A DNA stretch of 64,000 nucleotides from Rhodoferax sp. Lineage in GTDB: Bacteria > Pseudomonadota > Gammaproteobacteria > Burkholderiales > Burkholderiaceae_C. The stretch is from positions 124,001 through 188,000 of the forward strand of contig NZ_JAUSLE010000063.1 in assembly GCF_030646845.1 (NCBI RefSeq), given 5' to 3'. Of the stretch, positions 54,165-62,847 are shown piece by piece (positions within the stretch are counted from its first letter, which is position 1; every line of letters begins with the position of its first letter). A program made the translations under genes and the position numbers. Under the pieces are notes generated by a model. That model saw nothing but the letters and a program-made list of their open reading frames with translations. It was not told the origin of the DNA and made no database searches.

Positions 54165-55058
54165 TTACTGCATCCGACTTTTGAGTCCTATGGCAGCGCG
54201 CAGTTTGGCTTGCTTCTCAGCCGCCTGCGGGTCTTGCGCCACACTCTTCCAGGCGTGGCGCAGGAACACCCACAGCAGCAGCGCAAAGCCACTGCCAAAT
54301 GCAGCCATGACGGCGATCAGACTCTTTTTTGGGGCAACAGGTTCAGTAGGCAAGGTAGGCGATTGCTTGACAACATCACCCGACAAACCCTGTAGCGTTC
54401 GCGGGATAGTCAACACCTCGGCAAAATACCGCGCCTGCAACTCACCCACCGCCACGAGACTGGTGCCAGCCTCGCCTCGCGTGAGCGGCTGGTTCAGATT
54501 GGCCAGCCCCTCTGTAGTCAGGCGGTCCAACAAACGACTCACCGACGCCAGGGTCACCTTGGCATAAGCCAGCCGCTTTTCCAGATCGGCGCGATCCTGA
54601 TCGCCCGGCACCGTGCTCTTGAGCCAGGTGCCGATGACCGCGTTGGCTAGTGTTTGCGCCTCAAGCGGCGAGTTGGCGGTCACGTCGAGACGCAACAGCC
54701 CATCTTTGCCCACGACGGCCTTGATCTGCTTGGCAAGCCCCGTACGCGCCACATCAATCGGACGGCCGGCGAAAAGTTTCAGCGACCCAATAACAGGGTC
54801 CAGCACCACAGGAGAAACCATCATCGCGGCCGCCTGCGTTGGCGTTGGCGTTGGCGTTGGCGCCTGTGTTGGAGTTGGTATTGGTGTTGGCAATGCCAGG
54901 ATAGCCTGACTGATAAAGCTCTGCGGCAAGGCATAGCCAATTGCCAAAGCCAATAGCCCAACCACTACAGGCCCCAAGATCAAAAGCTTCAAGTTTTCGG
55001 CGACGACAAGCAACAAGTCAAGCAGGCTGACTTCATTTTCTTCGGTATCTATTTCCAT
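54165..55058 (-). CDS. Wzz-like chain-length determinant with Pro-Thr repeat
   Basis: The protein has 297 residues. It has an acidic N-terminus, a first membrane helix (LKLLILGPVVVGLLALAIGYALP), a long periplasmic alpha-helical region and a C-terminal helix (SLIAVMAAFGSGFALLLWVFL), the topology of Wzz/polysaccharide co-polymerases. Just after the first helix, at residues ~55-75, is a Pro-Thr repeat (PTPIPTPTQAPTPTPTPTQ) encoded by tandem 6 bp units. A Pro-rich motif near the second helix (TLPTEPVAPKKS) fits the family. It would set O-antigen or EPS chain length with Wzy. Confidence 0.8.
   Translation of the reverse strand: MEIDTEENEVSLLDLLLVVAENLKLLILGPVVVGLLALAIGYALPQSFISQAILALPTPIPTPTQAPTPTPTPTQAAAMMVSPVVLDPVIGSLKLFAGRPIDVARTGLAKQIKAVVGKDGLLRLDVTANSPLEAQTLANAVIGTWLKSTVPGDQDRADLEKRLAYAKVTLASVSRLLDRLTTEGLANLNQPLTRGEAGTSLVAVGELQARYFAEVLTIPRTLQGLSGDVVKQSPTLPTEPVAPKKSLIAVMAAFGSGFALLLWVFLRHAWKSVAQDPQAAEKQAKLRAAIGLKSRMQ
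54831..54892. repeat. Hexanucleotide microsatellite inside the wzz-like gene
   Basis: Near-perfect tandem units of TTGGCG/TTGGTG-type hexamers span about 60 bp and encode alternating Pro-Thr on the minus strand. Because units are 6 bp, slippage would change protein length without frameshift. Confidence 0.75.
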
Positions 55059-55084
55059 TCTTCTACCATTCCCTTAACGCGACA

Positions 55085-55660
55085 TTATCCCCCAGAAGAA
55101 CTTCTGCTCGCCCCCGCAGACATCAGCGCGTTCGCCAGCAGTACACCTGACTGGTCCTTGGTCGAGAGTAGTGGGGAATTGCCTGCCAAAGGCCACGCAA
55201 TGGCCAGGGCAGGGTCATCCCAGGCGATGCAGCATTCGAACTGCGGCGCGTAATAGGCCGTAGTTTTGTAGAGTACGTCGGCGGACTCGCTCGTGACCAA
55301 AAAGCCGTGTGCGAAGCCAGCGGGTATCCAGCTCATGAGGTGGTTGTATTCAGTCAGCACATTGCCCACCCACTGGCCAAAGGTGGCCGAGCCTTGGCGA
55401 ATATCCACCGCCACGTCAAATATGGCGCCGCGCACCACCCGCACCAGCTTGCCCTGTGGTTGCTGTATCTGGTAATGCAGGCCACGCAGCACGCCACGCA
55501 CCGAGTGACTGTGGTTGTCCTGGACAAACGGTAGATTCAAGCCCACGGCTTGGTCAAATTCCCGTTGGTTGAAGCTTTCGTAGAAAAACCCGCGCTCATC
55601 TGCGAACACTTGGGGCTCGATGGTCAGCACCTCCGGGATGGCTGTGGGGGTAAATCTCAT
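55085..55660 (-). CDS. rmlC: dTDP-4-dehydrorhamnose 3,5-epimerase
   Basis: The protein has 191 residues from the ATG at 55660 (MRFTPTAIPEVLTIEPQVF). RmlC features are FADERGFFYESFN, the catalytic His in RGVLRGLHYQIQ, and VVRGAIFDVAVDIR plus GFAHGFLV. It acts third in dTDP-L-rhamnose synthesis. It is the last gene of an rmlBDAC operon. Confidence 0.95.
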   Translation of the reverse strand: MRFTPTAIPEVLTIEPQVFADERGFFYESFNQREFDQAVGLNLPFVQDNHSHSVRGVLRGLHYQIQQPQGKLVRVVRGAIFDVAVDIRQGSATFGQWVGNVLTEYNHLMSWIPAGFAHGFLVTSESADVLYKTTAYYAPQFECCIAWDDPALAIAWPLAGNSPLLSTKDQSGVLLANALMSAGASRSSSGG

Positions 55661-55673
55661 GCAACGTCGCGCC

Positions 55674-56561
55674 TCACGAAGCGCGCTTCTCGGCCAATAG
55701 TCGATGCAGATATTGACCGTAACCACTTTTCGCTAGTGGATATGCCAGCGTCTCCAGCTGGGCGCTGTCAATAAAACCGCTCCGCCACGCGATTTCTTCC
55801 GGACACGCGATTTTCAAACCCTGGCGATGCTCCAAGGTGGCAATGAACTGACTAGCTTCCAGCAAGCTGTCGTGCGTGCCGGTATCGAGCCAGGCATAGC
55901 CACGCTGCATGATTTGCACATTGAGCAGGTTTTGATCCAGGTAAGCCTGGTTGACAGCCGTGATCTCCAACTCGCCTCGGGGGCTGGGCTTGACGGCCTT
56001 GGCAATGTCCACCACCTGGTCGTCATAGAAGTACAGGCCGGTGACGGCATAGTTGCTTTTTGGCTTGGCTGGCTTTTCCTCGATGCTGCTCGCACGCCCT
56101 TCGGCGTCAAACGCCACAACGCCATAGCGATCGGGGTCTTGTACGTGGTAGGCAAACACAGTGGCACCGTGGATTTTTGCGTCAGCACCAGCCAGCAAAG
56201 CAGAAAATTCATGCCCGTAAAAAATGTTGTCGCCCAACACCAACGCACTGGGGGCGCCATCCAGGAATTTCTCACCAATGAGGAACGCCTGCGCCAAGCC
56301 ATCCGGGCTGGGCTGCACAGCGTATTGCAAGTTCAGCCCCCATTGCGAACCGTCGCCCAGCAACTGTTGAAAACGGGGCGTGTCTTGCGGCGTGCTGATG
56401 ACCAGAATGTCGCGTATGCCCGCGAGCATGAGCGTACTCAAGGGGTAGTAAATCATGGGCTTGTCGTACACCGGCAGCAGCTGCTTGCTCATGGCCAGGG
56501 TGGCCGGGTGCAGGCGGGTGCCGGAGCCACCGGCCAGGATGATGCCTTTGCGTTGGGTCAT
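55674..56561 (-). CDS. rmlA: Glucose-1-phosphate thymidylyltransferase
   Basis: The protein has 295 residues with the nucleotidyltransferase signature [20 protein letters not shown] followed by [15 protein letters not shown]. Sugar-binding [17 protein letters not shown] is present. It makes dTDP-glucose from glucose-1-phosphate and dTTP, feeding both the rhamnose and the Fuc3NAc branches. Confidence 0.96.
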   Translation of the reverse strand: MTQRKGIILAGGSGTRLHPATLAMSKQLLPVYDKPMIYYPLSTLMLAGIRDILVISTPQDTPRFQQLLGDGSQWGLNLQYAVQPSPDGLAQAFLIGEKFLDGAPSALVLGDNIFYGHEFSALLAGADAKIHGATVFAYHVQDPDRYGVVAFDAEGRASSIEEKPAKPKSNYAVTGLYFYDDQVVDIAKAVKPSPRGELEITAVNQAYLDQNLLNVQIMQRGYAWLDTGTHDSLLEASQFIATLEHRQGLKIACPEEIAWRSGFIDSAQLETLAYPLAKSGYGQYLHRLLAEKRAS

Positions 56562-56577
56562 GTTGTATCTTTCCGGG

Positions 56578-57492
56578 TTATTGTGTTTCTGTCAGCATAC
56601 GGGCTACGCCTTGTTGCCAAGGGGGCATGACCAGATCAAAGGTCTTCACCAGTCGCGCCGTGTCCAGCCGCGAGTTGAGGGGGCGACGGGCGGGGGTGGG
56701 ATAGGCGCTGGTGGGGATGGGGGTGGCGACACGGGTTTTCAGTAGTGGCAGTTGGTTTGCTACATCTTTTATAGCTATTTGCGCATATTCCACTTGGGCT
56801 AGCACGTAGTTTGCATACCCAAACCAGCTGGTTTCACCGCCGGCGGCCAGATGGTACAGCCCGGCGTCTTCGGGATGTTGCAGCAGATGGCGGATGGCGT
56901 GGGCCGTCACATCGGCCAACAACTCAGCGCCCGTTGGTGCGCCAAACTGGTCGTCGATCACGGTCAGGCGATCGCGCTCCTGCGCCAACCGCAACATGGT
57001 TTTGGCGAAGTTGCCGCCGCGCGCAGCATAGACCCAACTGGTGCGCAAGATCAGGTGCTGCGGGCCAACCGCCTGGATCAGTTGCTCGCCCTCCAGTTTG
57101 GATTGGCCATAGACATTGAGCGGCGCCGGGGTATCGGCCTCGGTCCAGGGACCGGTGCCACTGCCGTCAAAGACGTAGTCGGTGCTGTAGTGCACCAACC
57201 AGGCGTCAAGCCTGGCCGCCTCTTGCGCCAGCACACCGGGCGCCAGGGCGTTGACGGTACGCGCCAATTCAGGCTCGCTCTCGGCTTTGTCCACCGCGGT
57301 ATAGGCGGCAGCATTGACGATGACGTCGGGCCGCACCTCTTGCACCGTGGCAGCCAGGCCCTGCAGGTTGCCCAAGTCGCCGCAGCGGTCTGCGCTATGG
57401 CGATCGAGCGCGATGAGCTCACCCAAAGGCGCCAGGCTGCGCTGCAATTCCCAGCCGACCTGCCCGTTTTTGCCGAACAAGAGGATCTTCAT
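56578..57492 (-). CDS. rmlD: dTDP-4-dehydrorhamnose reductase carrying an in-frame repeat insertion
   Basis: The protein has 304 residues. It has [36 protein letters not shown] and the C-terminal [19 protein letters not shown]. Residues ~227-245 ([17 protein letters not shown]) derive from a copy of the dispersed repeat and sit between [10 protein letters not shown] and the [13 protein letters not shown] segment, where relatives have a shorter linker. The reading frame stays open. It makes dTDP-L-rhamnose. The insertion is in a surface region after the catalytic core, so activity is probably kept. Confidence 0.92.
   Translation of the reverse strand: MKILLFGKNGQVGWELQRSLAPLGELIALDRHSADRCGDLGNLQGLAATVQEVRPDVIVNAAAYTAVDKAESEPELARTVNALAPGVLAQEAARLDAWLVHYSTDYVFDGSGTGPWTEADTPAPLNVYGQSKLEGEQLIQAVGPQHLILRTSWVYAARGGNFAKTMLRLAQERDRLTVIDDQFGAPTGAELLADVTAHAIRHLLQHPEDAGLYHLAAGGETSWFGYANYVLAQVEYAQIAIKDVANQLPLLKTRVATPIPTSAYPTPARRPLNSRLDTARLVKTFDLVMPPWQQGVARMLTETQ
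56758..56812 (+). repeat. Dispersed ~55 bp palindromic repeat, copy 6, in frame inside rmlD
   Basis: It shows TGCTACATCTTTTATAGCT, then ATTTGCGCATATTCCACTTG and GGCTAGC. It is translated on the minus strand in the same frame as copy 4 in the kinase gene ([11 protein letters not shown] against LAPVDNASLAI). Confidence 0.78.
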
Positions 57493-57498
57493 GACAGA

Positions 57499-58569
57499 TC
57501 AGGGGGTCTCATGGCCCGAATACTGCGTCTGCACCCACTCGCGGTAGGCCCCACTTTGCACATGAGCCACCCAGTCGGGGTTGGCCAGGTACCACTGCAC
57601 AGTCTTGCGGATGCCGGTCTCGAAGGTTTCCGCCGGCTTCCAGCCGAGTTCGCGCTCGATCTTGCTGGCATCGATGGCGTAGCGCCGGTCGTGGCCGGGG
57701 CGGTCCTGCACATAATTGATCTGTGTTTTGTAGTGGGTGCCGTCACCATTGGGCCGCAGTTCGTCGAGCAGGGCGCAGACCGTGTGCACGATCTCGATGT
57801 TGGGCTTTTCGTTCCAACCGCCCACGTTGTAGATCTCACCGACACGGCCCGCCTCCAGCACTCGGCGAATGGCACTGCAGTGGTCCTTGACGTAGAGCCA
57901 GTCGCGCACCTGCAGGCCGTCACCGTAGACCGGCAAGGGCTTGCCCGCCAGAGCATTGACGATGAGGAGCGGAATCAGTTTTTCCGGGAAGTGCAATGGC
58001 CCGTAGTTGTTGCTGCAGTTGGTGGTGAGCACCGGCAGGCCATAGGTATGGTGCCAGGCGCGCACCAGATGGTCGCTGGCGGCCTTGCTGGCGGAGTAGG
58101 GACTATTGGGCTCCAACTTGTGGATTTCGGTAAAGGCCGCTTCGGCGGGCGCGAGACTGCCGTACACCTCGTCGGTGGACACATGAAGGAAGCGAAATGC
58201 CGCACGCGGCGCCTCAGCCAGGCCTTGCCAGTAGGCTCGGACACTTTGCAGCAGCCGCATGGTGCCGACGACATTGGTCTGGATGAAGTCTTCAGGCCCG
58301 TGAATGGAGCGGTCGACGTGGCTTTCCGCCGCGAAGTTCAGCACGGCTCGCGGCTGATGCTGCTCCAGCAATTGGGCAACCAGGGCTGCGTCACCAATAT
58401 CGCCCTGCACAAACACATGGCGGGCATCACCCTGCAATGAGGCCAGATTCTCCAGATTGCCGGCGTAGGTCAGTTTGTCCAGGTTGAGCACCGGCTCATC
58501 CGATTGGGCCAGCCAGTCGAGCACAAAATTGGCGCCGATAAACCCCGCGCCACCAGTTACCAGAATCAT
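57499..58569 (-). CDS. rmlB: dTDP-glucose 4,6-dehydratase
   Basis: The protein has 356 residues. The cofactor motif is [19 protein letters not shown]; catalytic STDEVYGSL and [20 protein letters not shown] are intact. Its product, dTDP-4-keto-6-deoxyglucose, is the branch point to L-rhamnose (RmlC/D) and to Fuc3NAc (FdtA/B/C). It is first in the rmlBDAC operon, with 6 nt to rmlD. Confidence 0.96.
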   Translation of the reverse strand: MILVTGGAGFIGANFVLDWLAQSDEPVLNLDKLTYAGNLENLASLQGDARHVFVQGDIGDAALVAQLLEQHQPRAVLNFAAESHVDRSIHGPEDFIQTNVVGTMRLLQSVRAYWQGLAEAPRAAFRFLHVSTDEVYGSLAPAEAAFTEIHKLEPNSPYSASKAASDHLVRAWHHTYGLPVLTTNCSNNYGPLHFPEKLIPLLIVNALAGKPLPVYGDGLQVRDWLYVKDHCSAIRRVLEAGRVGEIYNVGGWNEKPNIEIVHTVCALLDELRPNGDGTHYKTQINYVQDRPGHDRRYAIDASKIERELGWKPAETFETGIRKTVQWYLANPDWVAHVQSGAYREWVQTQYSGHETP

Positions 58570-58599
58570 TGTTTCCCCCCTGTGGATCCGCCTTCATAA

Positions 58600-58624
58600 C
58601 AAAGGGCGCATGAAGCGCCCTTTG
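58600..58624 (-). terminator. Hairpin terminator after the fatty-acyl-CoA reductase gene
   Basis: CAAAGGGCGC (58600-58609) and GCGCCCTTTG (58615-58624) make a 10 bp stem with a 5 nt loop, between the reductase stop (58649) and the rmlB start (58569), both minus strand. The stem end provides the T residues (CCTTTG TT); no longer T run follows. Confidence 0.6.
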
Positions 58625-58648
58625 ATTATCGCCGCTGGCATGCCTGGC

Positions 58649-60646
58649 TCAGAAATGAATCCCCCGCATCATCTGCTGCATGGCAATCGCCTCGGGCGAC
58701 AGGTGTTGCTTGACCGGTTTATCGCCCGGCTTGGCACCCTTGGCAGCGCCGGAGTCCGGAAACATGCGAAAGCTGGTATTCATGGCAATTTGCGCAACAC
58801 GCGGCAGCACGGCGTGCAACAACTGCCCGGTGATCCCCAGACGCGTGGCAATGCGCACCGGCTTGAAAATGCAGGCTTGGGCGATCATGTCGGCGGCTTC
58901 TTCCGGCGACAGCGTGGGCACGTTGTTGTACAGCCCGGTGGGCGCAATCATGGGGGTGCGCACCAGCGGCATGTTGATGGTGGTGAACGATATCCCCTGA
59001 TCGGCGAACTCGCTTGAGGCACAGCGCGTCCAGGCGTCCAACGCGGCCTTGGAGGCAACATAGGCGCTGAAACGCGGCGCGTTGGTGAGCACGCCGATCG
59101 AGCTGATATTGACCACGTGGCCTTTTTTCTTGGCCACCATGCCGGGCAGCACACCCATGGTCACTCTTAGAGAGCCAAAATAGTTGAGCTGCATGGTGCG
59201 TTCATAGTCGTGGAAGCGGTCGTAGCTAGACTCAATGGCGCGCCGGATGGAACGACCGGCGTTGTTGATCAGGAAATCCACACCCCCATGGTCATCGATC
59301 AGCTGCTTCACAAAACGGTCGCAGTCCGCCATTTCGGCAATATCCGCCGGATAGGCCACAAAACTGTAGCCCCTGGCCTTGGCCTCCTTGCAGGCTTCTT
59401 CGAGCTTGTCGACGTCGCGCCCGCAAATGAGGGTAATGGCACCCGCCTCGGCAAACTTGTGCGCGGCTGCCAGGCCGATGCCCGATGAGCCGCCAGTGAC
59501 CAGCACCACTTTGCCCGCCACGGTACCGCGCAGCGAGCGGTCGATGTGCAGATCGGGGTCGAGATGACGCTCCCAGTAATCCCACAGCCGCCAGGCGTAG
59601 TCTTTCAGGTTGGGGCAGGCCACGCCGGTCCCCTTGAGCGCGGCGAGCGTTTCACGGCAGTCAAACCGCGTTGGGTAGTTGATAAAGGTCAGCATGTCCT
59701 CCGGCAGGCCCAGGTCTTTCATGATGGCGTTGCGCACCCGGCGCACCGGCGCGAGCGCCATCAGGCCTTTGGTGACACTGCGGGGAATAAACCCGAGCAA
59801 AGCCGCGTTGACGAACAGGTTCATCTTCGGCGCATGCGCGGCGCGGCTGAAGATGTCGAGCACATCACCCACGCGGTAGCCCACCGGGTCCACCAGGTGA
59901 TAGCATTTTTTTGCAATGCCGTCCTGGTGGCTGATGGCGTCCAGCGCGTCAACCACAAAGTCCACCGGCACAATATTGATGCGACCGCCCTCCAGTCCAA
60001 TCGAGGGCAGCCAGGGTGGCAGCAACTGGCGCATGCGCTGGATCAATTTGAAGAAGTAGTAGGGGCCGTCGACCTTGTCCATCTCACCCGTGGTGCTGTC
60101 CCCCACCACCGCGGCCGGGCGGTAGACCGACCAGGGTACCTTGCACTCCTTGCGCACGATTTTTTCGCTCTCGTGCTTGGTCATGAAGTAGGGGTGTTCG
60201 TAGTTCTCGGCCTCTTCAAACATGTCCTCGCGGAACACGCCCTCATACAAGCCGGCGGCAGCAATGGAACTCACGTGGTGAAAATGCCCGGCGTCGATGG
60301 CCTTGGCGAACTCCACCGTGTGGCGGGTGCCTTCAATGTTGACGGCTATCTGGCTGGCCTCATCCGCTTCCAGGTCATAGACGGCTGCCAGGTGGTAGAA
60401 GTGGTCAACCTGGCCCTTGAGCATCTTGACGCTGTCGGCAGATACACCGAGCTTCTTGCTGGTGAGGTCGCCAAACACCGGCACCACCCGCGCCGCGCTG
60501 GCACCCCAGTATTGCCGCAGATCCGCCACTTTGCCTTCACTCTCCTTGCGAATCAGGAAGTAAACCACCGAGCCCTTGCGCTCAAGCAGTTTTTTGACGA
60601 GCCGTTTGCCAATAAATCCGGTGGCACCGGTAACGAAATACTGCAT
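58649..60646 (-). CDS. Alcohol-forming fatty acyl-CoA reductase (two-domain SDR, Marinobacter FACoAR-like)
   Basis: The protein has 665 residues, the size of the Marinobacter fatty acyl-CoA reductase. The N-terminal extended SDR domain has YFVTGATGFIGKRLVKKLLE, HFHHVSSIAAAGLYEGVFRE and the catalytic YFMTKHESEK. The C-terminal classical SDR has VLVTGGSSGIGLAAAHKFAE, INNAGRSIRRAIE and YVASKAALDAWTRCA. It ends with MRGIHF, matching the MRGIYW-type ending I recall for that enzyme. Such enzymes reduce acyl-CoA to fatty alcohol in two NADPH steps, the input to wax ester synthesis. The phasin and patatin genes on the other side of a ~205 bp divergent region support a storage-lipid context. Chain length specificity is unknown. 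Confidence 0.85.
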   Translation of the reverse strand: MQYFVTGATGFIGKRLVKKLLERKGSVVYFLIRKESEGKVADLRQYWGASAARVVPVFGDLTSKKLGVSADSVKMLKGQVDHFYHLAAVYDLEADEASQIAVNIEGTRHTVEFAKAIDAGHFHHVSSIAAAGLYEGVFREDMFEEAENYEHPYFMTKHESEKIVRKECKVPWSVYRPAAVVGDSTTGEMDKVDGPYYFFKLIQRMRQLLPPWLPSIGLEGGRINIVPVDFVVDALDAISHQDGIAKKCYHLVDPVGYRVGDVLDIFSRAAHAPKMNLFVNAALLGFIPRSVTKGLMALAPVRRVRNAIMKDLGLPEDMLTFINYPTRFDCRETLAALKGTGVACPNLKDYAWRLWDYWERHLDPDLHIDRSLRGTVAGKVVLVTGGSSGIGLAAAHKFAEAGAITLICGRDVDKLEEACKEAKARGYSFVAYPADIAEMADCDRFVKQLIDDHGGVDFLINNAGRSIRRAIESSYDRFHDYERTMQLNYFGSLRVTMGVLPGMVAKKKGHVVNISSIGVLTNAPRFSAYVASKAALDAWTRCASSEFADQGISFTTINMPLVRTPMIAPTGLYNNVPTLSPEEAADMIAQACIFKPVRIATRLGITGQLLHAVLPRVAQIAMNTSFRMFPDSGAAKGAKPGDKPVKQHLSPEAIAMQQMMRGIHF

Positions 60647-60851
60647 GAAAAACTCCAGTTAGATGGCGCATTCTTGCGCAAAATTGCGGCGCCGCCTATT
60701 CAGCGTAAACCCGCGCCTGACTGAAGCCCAACCCCTGGGAAATTAGGATGCCCCACCTACACGGCGACCCAAGCGCACCTTACAGTACAAGATATGCATT
60801 GGCTGCGTTGTGCATCAGTGCGCGAATTGTTCAACTTATCTGGAGTTTTCC

Positions 60852-61433
60852 ATGGTCAAAAAACTGCAAAAAACCAATGCATCGAAGAAGTCCGGCGTGC
60901 CCTTGACGGGTTCGGTCAAAGACTCTGCCCAGCAAATCTGGCAAGCGGGCTTGGGCGCCTTCAACAAGGCCCAGGCAGAGGGCAGCAAGGCATTTGAGGC
61001 CCTGGTCAAGGAAGGAGTCAGCCTCCAGCGTAAAACACAATCGGTGGCCGAAGAAAAAATCTCGGAGGCCACCAACAAAATGTCCACCATGGCTACCGAC
61101 ATTTCATCCAAGGCATCCGGCCAGTGGGACAAGCTGGAGAGCATTTTCGAGGAGCGGGTGGCAAAAGCCTTGAACAAACTGGGGGTGCCATCCGCCAAGG
61201 ACGTCAATGCCCTGATCGACCGGATCGAGGAACTGAACAAGAGCGTTCAAAAACTGTCGGCCAAAGGCGCTGCCTCTAACGTGGCATCGAAGACTGCCCC
61301 CAAAGCGGCCACCAGGAAAGCAGTCAAGACCACTGCCAAACGGGTCGTCAAAGCGGCGGTCAAGGCAACGTCCAGCAGCGTGGCCAAGCCCGCCACTAAA
61401 CGCGCAGCGGCCCGCAAGGCTGCCCCGGTCTGA
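60852..61433 (+). CDS. Phasin family protein with PhaF-like basic tail
   Basis: The protein has 193 residues from the ATG at 60852 with GGAG upstream. Residues ~20-130 are an amphipathic helical phasin domain (IWQAGLGAFNKAQAEGSKAF, FEERVAKALNKLGVPSAKDV). The last ~55 residues are an Ala/Lys/Thr-rich, histone H1-like tail (TRKAVKTTAKRVVKAAVKAT), as in PhaF, which links polyhydroxyalkanoate granules to the nucleoid. It would coat PHA or other lipid granules. It is divergent from the acyl-CoA reductase gene and ends at a terminator. Confidence 0.88.
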   Translation: MVKKLQKTNASKKSGVPLTGSVKDSAQQIWQAGLGAFNKAQAEGSKAFEALVKEGVSLQRKTQSVAEEKISEATNKMSTMATDISSKASGQWDKLESIFEERVAKALNKLGVPSAKDVNALIDRIEELNKSVQKLSAKGAASNVASKTAPKAATRKAVKTTAKRVVKAAVKATSSSVAKPATKRAAARKAAPV

Positions 61434-61497
61434 CCGCAGGCTGCTTGGAGACGACCAATGAGGCTTCCGGCACAGGACACGCGGAAGACTCCTTCAC

Positions 61498-61520
61498 AAA
61501 GGGCGCTGAGGCGCCCTTTT
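61498..61520 (+). terminator. Rho-independent terminator after the phasin gene
   Basis: AAAGGGCGC (61498-61506), loop TGAG, and GCGCCCTTT (61511-61519) followed by T residues. Confidence 0.82.
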
Positions 61521-61593
61521 CTGCTTTTTGTGTTTCCCGTCATTGCTGCATCGCAATATCTTTTCATCTCCATCAGCTCTACACTTTGTGCTT

Positions 61594-62847
61594 ATGAAGC
61601 GTAAATCATCACGCCCACCAAGAATTGCTTTGGCGCTGTCGGGTGGCGGTCCCTTGGGCGCCATCTATGAGATCGGAGCCCTGTGTGCGCTGGAAGAGTC
61701 CCTGAACGGGATCGACTTCACCAAGCTGCAGCACTATGTGGGGGTTTCGGCTGGCGGCTTCATCGCCGCCGGGCTGGCCAATGGCATCACCCCGCGCACG
61801 CTGTGTGCCTCATTTATTGAGAATGACGACGAGCCGTCCGAAACATTCGATCCGTCCTGGCTGCTCTCGCCGGCGTACGGTGAATTTGCGCGTCGCGGCA
61901 TCATGCTGCCCAGCCTGTTGATATCGGCTTTGTGGCACCTGACGGCGGGCCGCAAATCGTTTATCCATGCGCTGGAGCGCTTGGCTCCGGGCCTGCCGAC
62001 CGGCGTCTTCTCCAATGAGCAGATCCACGTGCAGATGGCCCGCCTGTTCTCGCGCGAAGGCCGCACCAACGACTTCCGCCAACTCAAGACCCAGCTCACA
62101 CTGGTGGCCACGAATCTGGACAGTGGCGAAGCAGCGCCCTTTGGTCGCCCCGGATGGGACCATGTCCCCATCTCCAAAGCGGTCCAGGCAAGCTCCGCTC
62201 TGCCCGGACTGTTCCCCCCTGTGGAAATTGACGACAGCTACTATGTTGACGGTGCCTTAAAGAAAACCATGCATGCGTCCGTCGCCCTGGACGAGGGTAT
62301 GGACCTGATGCTGTGCCTGAACCCGTTGGTGCCATTCGACGCCACGGCGCCCCACGTAGCCAAAGTCATGCAGCGTGGCCTGCCAGCCGAGAAACAGCAT
62401 ATCCCGCGCATTGTCGATGGCGGCCTGCCTGCCGTGTTGAGCCAGACCTTTCGCTCCATGATTCATTCGCGCATGGTGCTGGGCATGAAGCAGTACGAAC
62501 GCAGCTATCCGGACACCGACATCATCCTGATCGAACCCGACCACCGTGACCCCGAGCTGTATCTGGCCAATACCTTCAGCTACGCCCAACGCCGCCATCT
62601 GGCGGAACACGCCTACCAGCAAACGCGGCAGATGCTGCGCTCGCGCAAGACCGGTCTCTCAGCGACCCTCTGGCGCCATGGCATCACGCTGCACCATGAA
62701 GCCCTGGATGACCCGAAACGGCACCTGACCGCCCCCGCCAAAGCGCCCACCCAGATCGGGCGGGCGATTGCGAACCTGCAGGAAATCATGGACGACTTGG
62801 GTCACGTCGTGCGGTCCGCAGCACACAAGGAAACCCCCTCGTGGTGA
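61594..62847 (+). CDS. Patatin-like phospholipase
   Basis: The protein has 417 residues from the ATG at 61594. Patatin motifs are the oxyanion loop LALSGGGPLGAIYEIGAL, nucleophile Ser in YVGVSAGGFIAAGLA and the DGA/G dyad residue in SYYVDGALKK. No signal peptide is evident, so it acts in the cytoplasm on phospholipid or lipid-granule esters. Its stop overlaps the following TetR start. No clear ribosome site precedes the ATG, so the start is less certain. Confidence 0.88.
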   Translation: MKRKSSRPPRIALALSGGGPLGAIYEIGALCALEESLNGIDFTKLQHYVGVSAGGFIAAGLANGITPRTLCASFIENDDEPSETFDPSWLLSPAYGEFARRGIMLPSLLISALWHLTAGRKSFIHALERLAPGLPTGVFSNEQIHVQMARLFSREGRTNDFRQLKTQLTLVATNLDSGEAAPFGRPGWDHVPISKAVQASSALPGLFPPVEIDDSYYVDGALKKTMHASVALDEGMDLMLCLNPLVPFDATAPHVAKVMQRGLPAEKQHIPRIVDGGLPAVLSQTFRSMIHSRMVLGMKQYERSYPDTDIILIEPDHRDPELYLANTFSYAQRRHLAEHAYQQTRQMLRSRKTGLSATLWRHGITLHHEALDDPKRHLTAPAKAPTQIGRAIANLQEIMDDLGHVVRSAAHKETPSW

